Source of the DNA: GCA-2705995 sp965661625
GTDB lineage: Bacteria > Bacteroidota > Bacteroidia > Flavobacteriales_G > Salibacteraceae
Reading direction: 5' to 3'
DNA length: 64,000 bases
NCBI GenBank assembly: GCA_965661625.1
Contig: CBFIEM010000009.1
Location: 87,135-151,134, forward strand
Part shown: piece by piece, positions 53,146-60,556 of the stretch
How positions within the stretch are numbered: position 1 is the stretch's first letter
Layout of the letters: every line of letters begins with the position of its first letter
Notes under the pieces: generated by a model
Databases searched by the model: none
What the model was told of the DNA's origin: nothing
The model's input: only the letters and a program-made list of their open reading frames with translations
Made by a program: the position numbers and the translations under genes

Positions 53146-54744
53146 ATGAGATTTTTTCAACGGTTACTCCTTGTATCGGCACTAGTAGGAATTTCCTTAA
53201 ACGGCTTTTCACAGGAAGCATCTGAGCGAGTAGTGGAAGAGAAAACATTAAGTCAACGCATAGATGAAGTTGTTCAGCCCGCTGTTGATGGATTAGCCAC
53301 CTTTTTGTTTTTTGACCCTTTTGAAGCAATAGGTGTATATGACCCTGTTGTTTACAAAGAGGATGGCACCCCTGTTTTGGGCGAAAATGGCCAGCCACTA
53401 AAGAAGAATATTCCTCTAATTGTAGTTTGGCTTGTTGCAGGAGCGCTGTTTTTTACAGTCCGAATGGGCTTTGTAAATATCCGGGGGATACCGCACGCGA
53501 TTCAGTTAGTGCGGGGAAAATATGATAATCCTGACGATGAAGGAGAAGTAACTCACTTTCAGGCATTAACTACTGCTCTTTCTGCTACCGTAGGCTTGGG
53601 AAATATAGCCGGAGTGGCAGTTGCAATCAATATTGGAGGTGCAGGTGCGATGTTTTGGCTAATGGTTGCAGGTTTTTTAGGAATGTCTGCAAAATTTGTT
53701 GAGTGTACGCTCGGTGTAAAATACCGAATAATTAAGGATGGATCAGTCTCAGGTGGACCTATGTACTACTTAACTACAGGGCTCAAAAACAAAGGTCTAG
53801 GCGGTCTTGGAAAAGTTTTAGCTGTCTTATTTGCGATTTTATGTGTGGGAGGTTCTTTCGGTGGTGGTAATATGTTCCAAGCCAACCAAGCATTTGCTCA
53901 AGTTTCTGGTGAGTTTACTGGAATACAAGAGCATGGAGCGATGTTCGGTGTAGTATTGGCATTGTTAGTTGGAGTTGTCATTATTGGTGGGATTAAAAGC
54001 ATTGCAAAGGTTACTGATAAGATTGTTCCTATTATGGTAGGAGTTTATGTGCTAACCGCTTTGGTTATTATTCTCATGCACGTTCATCGGATTGATGATG
54101 CATTTGCTCGGATTTTTTGGGGAGCATTTGATCCAGGAGCTCTAAAAGGTGGATTCATAGGAGTAATGGTTATAGGGTTTCAACGTGCAGCATTTTCTAA
54201 CGAGGCGGGAGTTGGTTCTGCTTCGATTGCTCACTCTGCATCAAAAACGAGTCACCCTATTAGTGAGGGTTTGGTAGCTTTAATTGAACCTTTTGTTGAT
54301 ACCATTTTGGTATGTACAATGACTGCATTGGTTATCATCTTTACAGGTTTTGCGGATGGAGAATCTGCACTCAGTGGTTCGGAATTAACAGCTGCGGCAT
54401 TCTCGAGTATTTTTCCATGGTTTAGGTATGTTCTGATTGTAGCAATCATACTTTTTGCATTCTCCACTATGATTTCATGGTCTTATTATGGGTTAAAAAG
54501 CTGGACTTATTTATTTGGACACAGCAAAGCTGCTGAGATTTCTTATAAAGTTATTTTCTTATTCTTTATTGTGATAGGAGCGGCATCAAGTTTAGGCGCA
54601 GTATTAGACTTTTCAGATATGATGATTTTAGGTATGGCGTTTCCGAATATTTTAGGGCTGTACTTACTCTCAGGGGAAGTTCGTGAAGACTTGACCAAAT
54701 ATTTTGAGAACATCAAGTCAGGCGTTATCAAGCGTTTTAAATAG
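53146..54744 (+). CDS. Amino acid carrier, alanine/glycine:cation symporter (AGCS) family
   Basis: This 532-residue Na+ (or H+) coupled amino acid transporter has a cleavable-looking N-terminus (LLVSALVGISLNGFS, then QEA). An 80-residue periplasmic segment follows (FDPFEAIGVYDPVVYKEDG). The core has about ten helices, with the family motifs TALSATVGLGNIAGVAVAI, GPMYYLTTGL and FQRAAFSNEAGVGSASIAHS. The GLGN and NEAGxGS elements bind substrate and ion in characterised members. It has its own promoter. The gene downstream begins 20 bases later and may be co-transcribed. Confidence 0.92.
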   Translation: MRFFQRLLLVSALVGISLNGFSQEASERVVEEKTLSQRIDEVVQPAVDGLATFLFFDPFEAIGVYDPVVYKEDGTPVLGENGQPLKKNIPLIVVWLVAGALFFTVRMGFVNIRGIPHAIQLVRGKYDNPDDEGEVTHFQALTTALSATVGLGNIAGVAVAINIGGAGAMFWLMVAGFLGMSAKFVECTLGVKYRIIKDGSVSGGPMYYLTTGLKNKGLGGLGKVLAVLFAILCVGGSFGGGNMFQANQAFAQVSGEFTGIQEHGAMFGVVLALLVGVVIIGGIKSIAKVTDKIVPIMVGVYVLTALVIILMHVHRIDDAFARIFWGAFDPGALKGGFIGVMVIGFQRAAFSNEAGVGSASIAHSASKTSHPISEGLVALIEPFVDTILVCTMTALVIIFTGFADGESALSGSELTAAAFSSIFPWFRYVLIVAIILFAFSTMISWSYYGLKSWTYLFGHSKAAEISYKVIFLFFIVIGAASSLGAVLDFSDMMILGMAFPNILGLYLLSGEVREDLTKYFENIKSGVIKRFK

Positions 54745-54764
54745 ATAAATTCTATCTTTATGGG

Positions 54765-55694
54765 GTGCGTAAACTACACAACCACCACCCTAAGCTTACG
54801 CCACGTGATGTTAAAGGACTTGCCTTCTTGGTCCTGCTAATAGCGCTTGGTAGCTTGCTTCATGATTATCTAAGCGATAGAACCAGCGCATACACTGATA
54901 GCTTAATTCGCGTAGAGTTAGTTCCTCTTTTGGAACAAGAAGCAGAACGCATTGAAAGTATTGCCAAAAAGAAAGTTGTTGAACATACGCATTATGAGTT
55001 ATTCAATTTTGATCCGAACACAATACAGCGTGATTCATTTCTGAAATTGGGGTTCTCGCACGGGCATTTTAATGTACTTGAAAATTACCGGAAAGCAGGG
55101 GGGAGCTTCTCTAACGCATCTGATTTCAATAAGCTCTATTTTATTTCAGATTCAGCATTCCAATCAGTTCGACCTTATATCTTGATTGAACAAGAACGAA
55201 CCGTTTATCAGCAGGATGTTGAGGAAGTGAGGAAAAAGAAATTCTTTCCCAAACGAAATGCAGTTGATATTAACCTTGCAGACTCAGCGGCGTTGGATGC
55301 ATTATATGGCATAGGACCAACGTTCGCACAGCGTATTATTAAATATCGTGAGCTTCTAGGTGGGTTTGTTTCTACGAGTCAATTAAACGAGGTTTATGGG
55401 ATGAAGGATTATTTACCCGGAGATTTTGATTCACTTTACATACGTGAGAATCCAACCATCAAGAGCATACCATTAAACACGTGCAGCTTTGGTGATTTGG
55501 TTCGACATCCCTATGTAAACAGGCATTTGGCTTCCAAAATAATTCAAGCACGAAAGCGTCATGGAGGCTTTCGTTCATTGACCGATTTAAAAAAAGATAA
55601 TTTGTTAAATGAACAACTATATAGTAAAATTGTACCCTATATAAGCCTAGTAGATTCAGGTAGAACCAACGAAGACAGAACGAATGGATTTTAG
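54765..55694 (+). CDS. Membrane-anchored protein with ComEA-like helix-hairpin-helix repeats
   Basis: This 309-residue protein has a membrane helix at about residues 19-36 (LAFLVLLIALGSLL), then three HhH-type units: FDPNTIQRDSFLKLGFSHGH, INLADSAALDALYGIGPTFA followed by YRELLGGFVSTSQLNEVYGM, and FGDLVRHPYVNRHLASKIIQ followed by RKRHGGFRSLTDLKK. The second and third match the ComEA pattern, which binds DNA in uptake systems. The start must be GTG 54765, because the ATG at 54760 is out of frame. Its end overlaps the acyl-CoA dehydrogenase start by 11 bases. DNA uptake is plausible but not shown. Confidence 0.8.
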   Translation: MRKLHNHHPKLTPRDVKGLAFLVLLIALGSLLHDYLSDRTSAYTDSLIRVELVPLLEQEAERIESIAKKKVVEHTHYELFNFDPNTIQRDSFLKLGFSHGHFNVLENYRKAGGSFSNASDFNKLYFISDSAFQSVRPYILIEQERTVYQQDVEEVRKKKFFPKRNAVDINLADSAALDALYGIGPTFAQRIIKYRELLGGFVSTSQLNEVYGMKDYLPGDFDSLYIRENPTIKSIPLNTCSFGDLVRHPYVNRHLASKIIQARKRHGGFRSLTDLKKDNLLNEQLYSKIVPYISLVDSGRTNEDRTNGF

Positions 55695-56823
55695 TTATAC
55701 AGAAAGCCAGCAAATGATTGCTGACATGGCAAGAGATTTTGCAGAGAAAGAAATTAGACCTCACTTCATGGAATGGGATGAAAGTCAGGAGTTCCCCATA
55801 GATGTGATGCGAAAAATGGGAGAATTGGGACTTTTAGGAGTTTTGGTTCCCGAGTCGTACGGCGGCGCAGGTCTTGGTTATTTCGAATACGTTACGGCGA
55901 TTCAGGAAATTGCAAAAGTTTGTGGCTCAGTAGGTTTGTCAATGGCTGCGCACAACTCACTATGTACAGGACATATCCTTCAGTTTGGAAATGAAGAACA
56001 AAAAAAGAAATACCTACCAAAGTTAGCATCCGGTGAATGGATAGGAGCGTGGGGTCTTACCGAGGCAAATACGGGTTCTGATGCTATGAGGATGAAATGT
56101 GTTGCTCACAAAGATGGAAATGAGTGGGTATTGAATGGCGCTAAAAACTGGATTACTCACGGTATTTCTGGGAACGTTGCAGTTGTCCTCGCTCGCACAG
56201 GAGATCTGTTGGATAGTCATGGCATTACAGCATTTATTGTTGAGCGTGAAGCAGCAGGTTTTAGTGGAGGTAAGAAAGAGGATAAGCTTGGAATGCGCGC
56301 TTCTGAAACCGCAGAAATGATATTTGACAATTGTCGTGTTCCCGAAGAGAATGTGTTGGGTAATGTGGGCGATGGTTTCGTTCAGGCAATGAAGATCCTT
56401 GACGGTGGTCGTATATCAATTGCTGCCTTATCACTTGGTATAGCAAAAGGTGCATATGAAGCTGCAAAGAAATACTCAAAGGAGCGTGAGCAATTTGGCA
56501 AACCAATTTCGAGTTTCCAAGCGATAGCTTTTAAGCTTGCTGATATGGCTACAGAAATAGAAGCCGCTGAACTGCTAACATTGCAAGCTGCCGACATGAA
56601 GAATAAAGGCAAGCGAATGACAAAGGAGTCCGCTTATGCCAAGTATTATGCGTCGGAAGTTGCTGTTAGAAGCGCTACTGAAGCAGTTCAAATATTTGGC
56701 GGGTATGGATATACGAAAGATTTTCCTGCAGAAAAGTTTTACAGGGACTCAAAATTGTGTACCATTGGAGAAGGAACTTCTGAAATTCAGAAGTTGGTGA
56801 TTTCTAGAGAAATTTTAAAATAG
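55684..56823 (+). CDS. Acyl-CoA dehydrogenase
   Basis: This 379-residue FAD enzyme of fatty-acid or branched-chain acyl-CoA oxidation passes electrons to ETF. The N-terminal helical domain starts MDFSYTESQQMIADMARDFA. The beta domain has WGLTEANTGSDAMRM and NWITHG. The C-terminal domain has REQFGKPISSFQAIAFKLAD and the Y-x-K-D tail EIFGG-type QIFGGYGYTKDFPAEKFYRD. The catalytic Glu lies in LCTIGEGTSEIQK. Chain-length specificity cannot be read from sequence. It overlaps the HhH gene by 11 bases. Confidence 0.94.
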   Translation: MDFSYTESQQMIADMARDFAEKEIRPHFMEWDESQEFPIDVMRKMGELGLLGVLVPESYGGAGLGYFEYVTAIQEIAKVCGSVGLSMAAHNSLCTGHILQFGNEEQKKKYLPKLASGEWIGAWGLTEANTGSDAMRMKCVAHKDGNEWVLNGAKNWITHGISGNVAVVLARTGDLLDSHGITAFIVEREAAGFSGGKKEDKLGMRASETAEMIFDNCRVPEENVLGNVGDGFVQAMKILDGGRISIAALSLGIAKGAYEAAKKYSKEREQFGKPISSFQAIAFKLADMATEIEAAELLTLQAADMKNKGKRMTKESAYAKYYASEVAVRSATEAVQIFGGYGYTKDFPAEKFYRDSKLCTIGEGTSEIQKLVISREILK

Positions 56824-56826
56824 AAT

Positions 56827-56856
56827 TTGGCAAACTGTATTTATTTAATACTTTTG
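56827..56856 (+). promoter_or_regulatory. Promoter for rpsU
   Basis: TTG at 56827-56829, a 19-base spacer and TACTTTTG at 56849-56856 match the consensus exactly. The ATG lies 25 bases downstream. Confidence 0.78.
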
Positions 56857-56880
56857 CATGCCTAAAATAAAAGGAACGCA

Positions 56881-57072
56881 ATGTTAATTATTCCAGTTAA
56901 AGAAGGAGAGTCTATCGAAAGAGCTCTTAAAAAGTATAAGAAGAAATTCGAGAAGACAGGACAGATAAAAGAGCTTCGCGAAAGAAAGCGTTTTACAAAA
57001 CCTTCTGTTGCAAATAGAGAGGAACGCTTGAAAGCTATCTACAAGCAAAAGATGCAAGATGAGATGGATTAG
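56881..57072 (+). CDS. rpsU: 30S ribosomal protein S21
   Basis: This 63-residue bS21 starts MLIIPVKEGESIERALKKYK and has the basic C-terminal half typical of the family. It lies on the 30S platform and in Bacteroidota helps hide the anti-Shine-Dalgarno. An AAAAGGAA run sits 5-12 bases before the ATG and could pair with the 16S tail, which is unusual in this region. It has its own promoter and a strong terminator at 57098-57125, so it is mainly a single-gene transcript. Confidence 0.96.
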   Translation: MLIIPVKEGESIERALKKYKKKFEKTGQIKELRERKRFTKPSVANREERLKAIYKQKMQDEMD

Positions 57073-57097
57073 TAATCCGTTATCGAAATAATTGTTA

Positions 57098-57125
57098 AAA
57101 GCCATTCATAATTGAATGGCTTTTT
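57098..57125 (+). terminator. Intrinsic terminator of rpsU
   Basis: A perfect 11-bp stem AAAGCCATTCA / TGAATGGCTTT with a 4-base loop is followed by T. Confidence 0.88.
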
Positions 57126-57153
57126 CTATTTTTATTAGTCCTATATCAAGGAC

Positions 57154-58038
57154 ATGAGCATCGATGAATTTCTGACATACCTTAAAAATGAGAAGCGATA
57201 CTCACCGCACACCATCTTAGCGTATAAAAAAGATCTAGAACAATTTGAAGCCTTTATGGATGTTGCATACGAGCAAGCCGTGCTCGATGCTAAACCGTTG
57301 CATGTCCGTTCTTGGATAGTTGAGTTGGTGGAGGTGGATGACTTAACTCCAAACTCGATAAACAGAAAAATTTCATCACTGAGCTCCTTGTTCAAATACG
57401 CCCTCAAAAGCGGCTACGGGGAGTCAAACCCCGTTTCCAATGTCAAGCCTCCTAAACGTTCTAAACGACTGCCTGAGTTCGTCGATAAAGGTGGGATGAC
57501 GCAACTTTTTTCCGGAGATGAAATTTTTCTAGATGATTTTGAAGGGAGAAGGGATCGTGCAATTGTGAGCTTATTCTATCAAACGGGAATGCGTTTGTCA
57601 GAGTTGATAGCGTTAAGTATAGCTGATATAGATTTAGAAAGAGGAACGGTTAAAGTTTTAGGAAAAGGGAATAAAGAGCGTGTGTGTCCGTTGCATACGG
57701 AAACGATAAACGATATAAAACAGTATTTAGAATTACGTGAAACGAGTGTGCAGCGCAATTGTGAGGCATTATTTTTAACAGCCAAAGGAAAAGAGGTGTA
57801 TCCATCATTGGTATACAAGCTTGTGAAACGCGCACTAGCCTCAGTGAGCACGCTGAAGAAAACCAGTCCTCATATTTTGAGACACACGTTTGCTACACAT
57901 ATGTTGAATAATGGAGCTGATCTCAATACAATTAAGGAGCTACTTGGTCACAGTTCATTAGCAGCAACACAAGTTTATACGCATAATTCATTTGAACAAT
58001 TAAAGAAAATTCACAAACAGGCTCACCCAAGAGCATAA
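57154..58038 (+). CDS. xerC: Tyrosine recombinase XerC/XerD
   Basis: This 294-residue tyrosine recombinase resolves chromosome dimers at dif. The catalytic residues are in order: Arg in GMRLSELIAL, Lys in LGKGNKERVCPLH, HxxR in SPHILRHTFATHML, His in LLGHSSLAATQVY and the nucleophile Tyr in that last motif. Length and the SAM-like N-terminal domain (MSIDEFLTYLKNEKRYSPHT) are those of Xer rather than phage integrases, and it sits in housekeeping genes. XerC versus XerD cannot be decided from one copy. Confidence 0.92.
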   Translation: MSIDEFLTYLKNEKRYSPHTILAYKKDLEQFEAFMDVAYEQAVLDAKPLHVRSWIVELVEVDDLTPNSINRKISSLSSLFKYALKSGYGESNPVSNVKPPKRSKRLPEFVDKGGMTQLFSGDEIFLDDFEGRRDRAIVSLFYQTGMRLSELIALSIADIDLERGTVKVLGKGNKERVCPLHTETINDIKQYLELRETSVQRNCEALFLTAKGKEVYPSLVYKLVKRALASVSTLKKTSPHILRHTFATHMLNNGADLNTIKELLGHSSLAATQVYTHNSFEQLKKIHKQAHPRA

Positions 58039-58042
58039 AAAC

Positions 58043-58053
58043 AGGAGGAAGCT
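58043..58053 (+). promoter_or_regulatory. Strong Shine-Dalgarno before hpf
   Basis: AGGAGG at 58043-58048 sits 5 bases before ATG 58054. It is the strongest SD-like site I saw in a window where nearly all other starts lack one, and it fixes the start of hpf. Confidence 0.85.
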
Positions 58054-58356
58054 ATGAAATTAGATATTCATTCGATCCACTTCGATGCAGATGTAAAACT
58101 AACTGAGTTTATTCAGCGCAAACTCGACAAGTTGGAATTATTTTATGATGGGATTATTTCTGGCGAGGTGTTCTTACGATTAGATAAATCTGATGTAAAT
58201 GAAAATAAGATAGTAGAAATCAGGTTGGAGGTACCTGGTCCAGCTTTGTTTTCAAAGCGTCAAGCTAAAACATTTGAAGAGGCGACTGATGGCACAGTTG
58301 AAGCTTTGAGAAGGCAGATTAAGAAGTTAAAATCTAAACAACTTGCTCATCATTAA
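58054..58356 (+). CDS. hpf: Ribosome hibernation-promoting factor (HPF/RaiA family)
   Basis: This 100-residue protein starts MKLDIHSIHFDADVKLTEFI and matches the short HPF/YfiA-type fold (beta-alpha-beta-beta-beta-alpha). It binds the 30S decoding region during slow growth. The C-terminal helix is basic (RRQIKKLKSKQLAHH). There is no long C-terminal dimerisation domain. It follows xerC by 15 bases and a textbook Shine-Dalgarno precedes it. A hairpin with T-run ends it at 58414-58446. Confidence 0.92.
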   Translation: MKLDIHSIHFDADVKLTEFIQRKLDKLELFYDGIISGEVFLRLDKSDVNENKIVEIRLEVPGPALFSKRQAKTFEEATDGTVEALRRQIKKLKSKQLAHH

Positions 58357-58385
58357 AATAACTAGATAAAAGTTCATGAGTTCTT

Positions 58386-58414
58386 TTGTATAAAAGAAAT
58401 CTTGATTACATTTG
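58386..58414 (+). promoter_or_regulatory. Promoter for the tRNA-tuf cluster
   Basis: TTG at 58386-58388, an 18-base spacer and TACATTTG at 58407-58414 match the consensus. The first tRNA begins at 58465. The -7 box abuts a hairpin at 58414-58438. Confidence 0.72.
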
Positions 58415-58446
58415 CAGTCCTTTTCCAAGAAGGGCTGCTTTTTTTT
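58414..58446 (+). terminator. Hairpin with T-run, terminator of hpf or leader attenuator
   Basis: A 9-bp stem GCAGTCCTT / AAGGGCTGC (one G-T pair) with a 7-base loop is followed by eight T. It lies after hpf but overlaps the -7 box of the next transcript, so it may also be an early attenuator. Confidence 0.75.
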
Positions 58447-58464
58447 GCCTGTGGAAAAGGATTT

Positions 58465-58538
58465 GCCAATGTAGCTCAGCTGGCTAGAGCAGCTGATTTG
58501 TAATCAGCCGGTCGGGGGTTCGAGTCCCTCCATTGGCT
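58465..58538 (+). tRNA. tRNA-Thr (anticodon TGT)
   Basis: A 74-base cloverleaf with acceptor GCCAATG / CATTGGC, T-loop GGTTCGAGTC and anticodon loop TTTGTAA, which reads ACA codons. CCA is not encoded. First of four tRNAs ahead of tuf. Confidence 0.95.
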
Positions 58539-58568
58539 CAGTTATTTGAAAAGTTTGAATTAATGTTT

Positions 58569-58651
58569 GGGGGGATACTCAAGCGGCCAACGAGGACAGA
58601 CTGTAAATCTGTTGGTATACACCTTCGCAGGTTCGAATCCTGCTCCCCCCA
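58569..58651 (+). tRNA. tRNA-Tyr (anticodon GTA)
   Basis: An 83-base cloverleaf with acceptor GGGGGGA / TCCCCCC, a long variable arm and anticodon loop CTGTAAA, which reads UAC/UAU. CCA is not encoded. Confidence 0.95.
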
Positions 58652-58672
58652 CATTTTCTTCAAAAGATTGAT

Positions 58673-58746
58673 GCGGGAGTAGCTCAGCTGGCTAGAGCAT
58701 TAGCCTTCCAAGCTAAGGGTCGCGGGTTCGAATCCCGTTTCCCGCT
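58673..58746 (+). tRNA. tRNA-Gly (anticodon TCC)
   Basis: A 74-base cloverleaf with acceptor GCGGGAG / TTCCCGC (one G-T pair) and anticodon loop CTTCCAA, which reads GGA/GGG. CCA is not encoded. Confidence 0.93.
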
Positions 58747-58755
58747 CAACTAGAG

Positions 58756-58804
58756 TGCCGAATGAACAAAATTTGCACAACAGGCGAATTGGGTTCATTC
58801 GGTA
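58756..58804. other. Long imperfect hairpin between tRNA-Gly and tRNA-Thr(GGT)
   Basis: An outer stem CCGAATGAAC / GTTCATTCGG (10 perfect pairs, 12 with flanks) and an inner stem AATTTGC / GCGAATT (one G-T pair) surround a 7-base loop. No T-run follows, so it is not a classic terminator. It may be a tRNA processing site or a remnant. Confidence 0.6.
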
Positions 58805-58817
58805 TCTTGATTTTGAA

Positions 58818-58889
58818 GCCAATGTAGCTCAGGGGCAGAGCACTTCCTTGGTAAGGAAGAGGTCACGGGTTCAATTCCCGTCATTGGCT
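58818..58889 (+). tRNA. tRNA-Thr (anticodon GGT)
   Basis: A 72-base cloverleaf with acceptor GCCAATG / CATTGGC and anticodon loop TTGGTAA, which reads ACC/ACU. It has the same acceptor stem as the upstream Thr tRNA. CCA is not encoded. Confidence 0.95.
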
Positions 58890-58961
58890 CAAACAGTAGT
58901 AAAGAATAGATTGGGTAATTCTATTATATAAAACGAGGACTAATTAAATAATTCTAAAGCA

Positions 58962-60149
58962 ATGGCTAAAGAAACTTTTGACCGCTCAAAACCGCACGTG
59001 AACATCGGTACTATCGGTCACGTTGATCACGGAAAAACAACTTTAACAGCTGCTATTACTACTGTATTGGCAAATGCTGGTCTCTCTGAAAAAAGAGATT
59101 TTGATACGATTGATAACGCTCCTGAAGAAAAGGAACGCGGTATCACAATTAATACATCGCACGTAGAATACCAAACTGCGAATCGTCACTATGCTCACGT
59201 TGACTGTCCAGGTCACGCCGATTATGTGAAAAACATGATTACAGGTGCTGCACAGATGGACGGAGCAATCTTGGTAGTAGCTGCTACTGATGGACCAATG
59301 CCACAAACACGTGAGCACATCCTTTTGGCTCGTCAGGTAAATGTTCCTGCAATTGTAGTTTTCTTGAACAAAGTTGACTTAGTTGATGATGAGGAGTTAC
59401 TTGAGCTAGTAGACATGGAAGTGCGTGAGCTTCTTTCTTTCTACGAGTATGATGGTGATAACACACCTGTTATCCAAGGTTCAGCACTTGGTGCTTTGAA
59501 CGGAGAGCAGTCATGGGTTGATAAAGTGATGGAGCTTATGGAAGCGGTTGATAACCACATTCCACTTCCTCCACGTGATATCGACAAGGATTTCTTAATG
59601 CCTGTAGAGGATGTATTTTCGATCACTGGTCGTGGTACAGTTGCAACAGGTCGTATTGAGTCTGGTATCATTAATTCAGGTGAAGAAGTTGAAATCATCG
59701 GAATGGGTGCAGAAAAGATGAAATCTACTGTAACTGGTGTTGAAATGTTCCGTAAGATTTTGGATCGTGGGGAAGCTGGTGATAACGTAGGTCTTCTTCT
59801 TCGTGGTGTTGAAAAAGAAGCGATTCGTCGTGGTATGGTAATCTGTAAGTCAGGTTCAATTACTCCGCACACGAAATTCAAAGCTGAAGTGTATATCTTG
59901 AAAAAAGAAGAAGGTGGACGTCACACTCCATTCCACAACAAATATCGTCCACAATTTTACCTGCGTACAACTGATGTAACAGGTGAAATTATCTTGGAAG
60001 AAGGTCGTGAGATGGTAATGCCTGGTGATAACTTAACAATTACTGTTGAGCTCATCAACAAGGTAGCGATCAACGTAGGTTTGAAATTCGCGATTCGCGA
60101 AGGTGGACGTACAGTTGGTGCAGGCCAGATTACGGAGATTACTGAGTAA
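58962..60149 (+). CDS. tuf: Elongation factor Tu
   Basis: This GTPase delivers aminoacyl-tRNA to the ribosome. It is 395 residues long. G motifs are GHVDHGKTT (G1), DCPGHADY (G3) and NKVDL (G4). The three-domain order is intact, with the tRNA-binding C-terminus ending GRTVGAGQITEITE. It follows four tRNA genes and a 72-base spacer. No Shine-Dalgarno is seen. The hairpin at 60175-60203 separates it from the tRNA-Trp and secE part. Confidence 0.98.
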   Translation: MAKETFDRSKPHVNIGTIGHVDHGKTTLTAAITTVLANAGLSEKRDFDTIDNAPEEKERGITINTSHVEYQTANRHYAHVDCPGHADYVKNMITGAAQMDGAILVVAATDGPMPQTREHILLARQVNVPAIVVFLNKVDLVDDEELLELVDMEVRELLSFYEYDGDNTPVIQGSALGALNGEQSWVDKVMELMEAVDNHIPLPPRDIDKDFLMPVEDVFSITGRGTVATGRIESGIINSGEEVEIIGMGAEKMKSTVTGVEMFRKILDRGEAGDNVGLLLRGVEKEAIRRGMVICKSGSITPHTKFKAEVYILKKEEGGRHTPFHNKYRPQFYLRTTDVTGEIILEEGREMVMPGDNLTITVELINKVAINVGLKFAIREGGRTVGAGQITEITE

Positions 60150-60174
60150 TCTTTCAGATATAAAGTATAGATGT

Positions 60175-60206
60175 AAAGGTGTCCCCTTTTAGGGGATACC
60201 TTTCTG
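60175..60206 (+). terminator. Hairpin after tuf, partial terminator or processing site
   Basis: A 12-bp stem AAAGGTGTCCCC / GGGGATACCTTT (one G-T pair) with a 5-base loop. The T-run after it is interrupted, so it could be partial termination or an RNase target. Confidence 0.6.
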
Positions 60207-60260
60207 TCTACATAAAAGGTATTTAGTCCTAAACGGGCGAGAGGTGTTAAAACCTCAAAC

Positions 60261-60333
60261 ACGGGCGTAGCTCAGCTGGTAGAGCATCGGTCTCCAAAAC
60301 CGAGGGCCGTGGGTTCGAATCCTACCGCCCGTG
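60261..60333 (+). tRNA. tRNA-Trp (anticodon CCA)
   Basis: A 73-base cloverleaf with acceptor ACGGGCG / CGCCCGT, discriminator G and anticodon loop CTCCAAA, which reads UGG. A short hairpin GAGGT / ACCTC precedes it. It lies 14 bases before secE. Confidence 0.95.
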
Positions 60334-60347
60334 CAAAAAGAAATAGA

Positions 60348-60542
60348 ATGTCGGCACTTGTTAAGTACGTACGCGAATCGGCAGAAGAACTAAGAACGAA
60401 AGTTACTTGGCCTTCTTGGAAGGATCTACAGAGTAGCTCAATCTTAGTACTGATCGCATCTTTTATTATCGCAGGTCTCATTTACCTTATGGATTTGGGA
60501 TTTGGACAATTGATGAAGCAGGTTTATAACACGATTTTTTAA
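60348..60542 (+). CDS. secE: Preprotein translocase subunit SecE
   Basis: This 64-residue clamp helix of the SecYEG channel has a short amphipathic start (YVRESAEELRTKVTWPSWKD, the SecE signature) and one membrane helix (SSSILVLIASFIIAGLIYLM). ATG 60348 is used, because a longer reading would begin inside tRNA-Trp. Conserved order tRNA-Trp-secE-nusG. Confidence 0.95.
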   Translation: MSALVKYVRESAEELRTKVTWPSWKDLQSSSILVLIASFIIAGLIYLMDLGFGQLMKQVYNTIF

Positions 60543-60556
60543 GGGTTTAAACACTG

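Noticed and set aside
57154..58038. Tyrosine recombinase as a mark of a phage or genomic island
   Set aside because: Length, motifs and the rpsU-xerC-hpf setting fit chromosomal Xer. No att repeats or phage genes are visible, and the tRNA genes downstream are intact.
59441..59881. 146-codon open frame antisense to tuf
   Set aside because: It lies wholly inside the EF-Tu gene, has low-complexity Ser/Pro/Thr content typical of a shadow frame and no promoter or family match.
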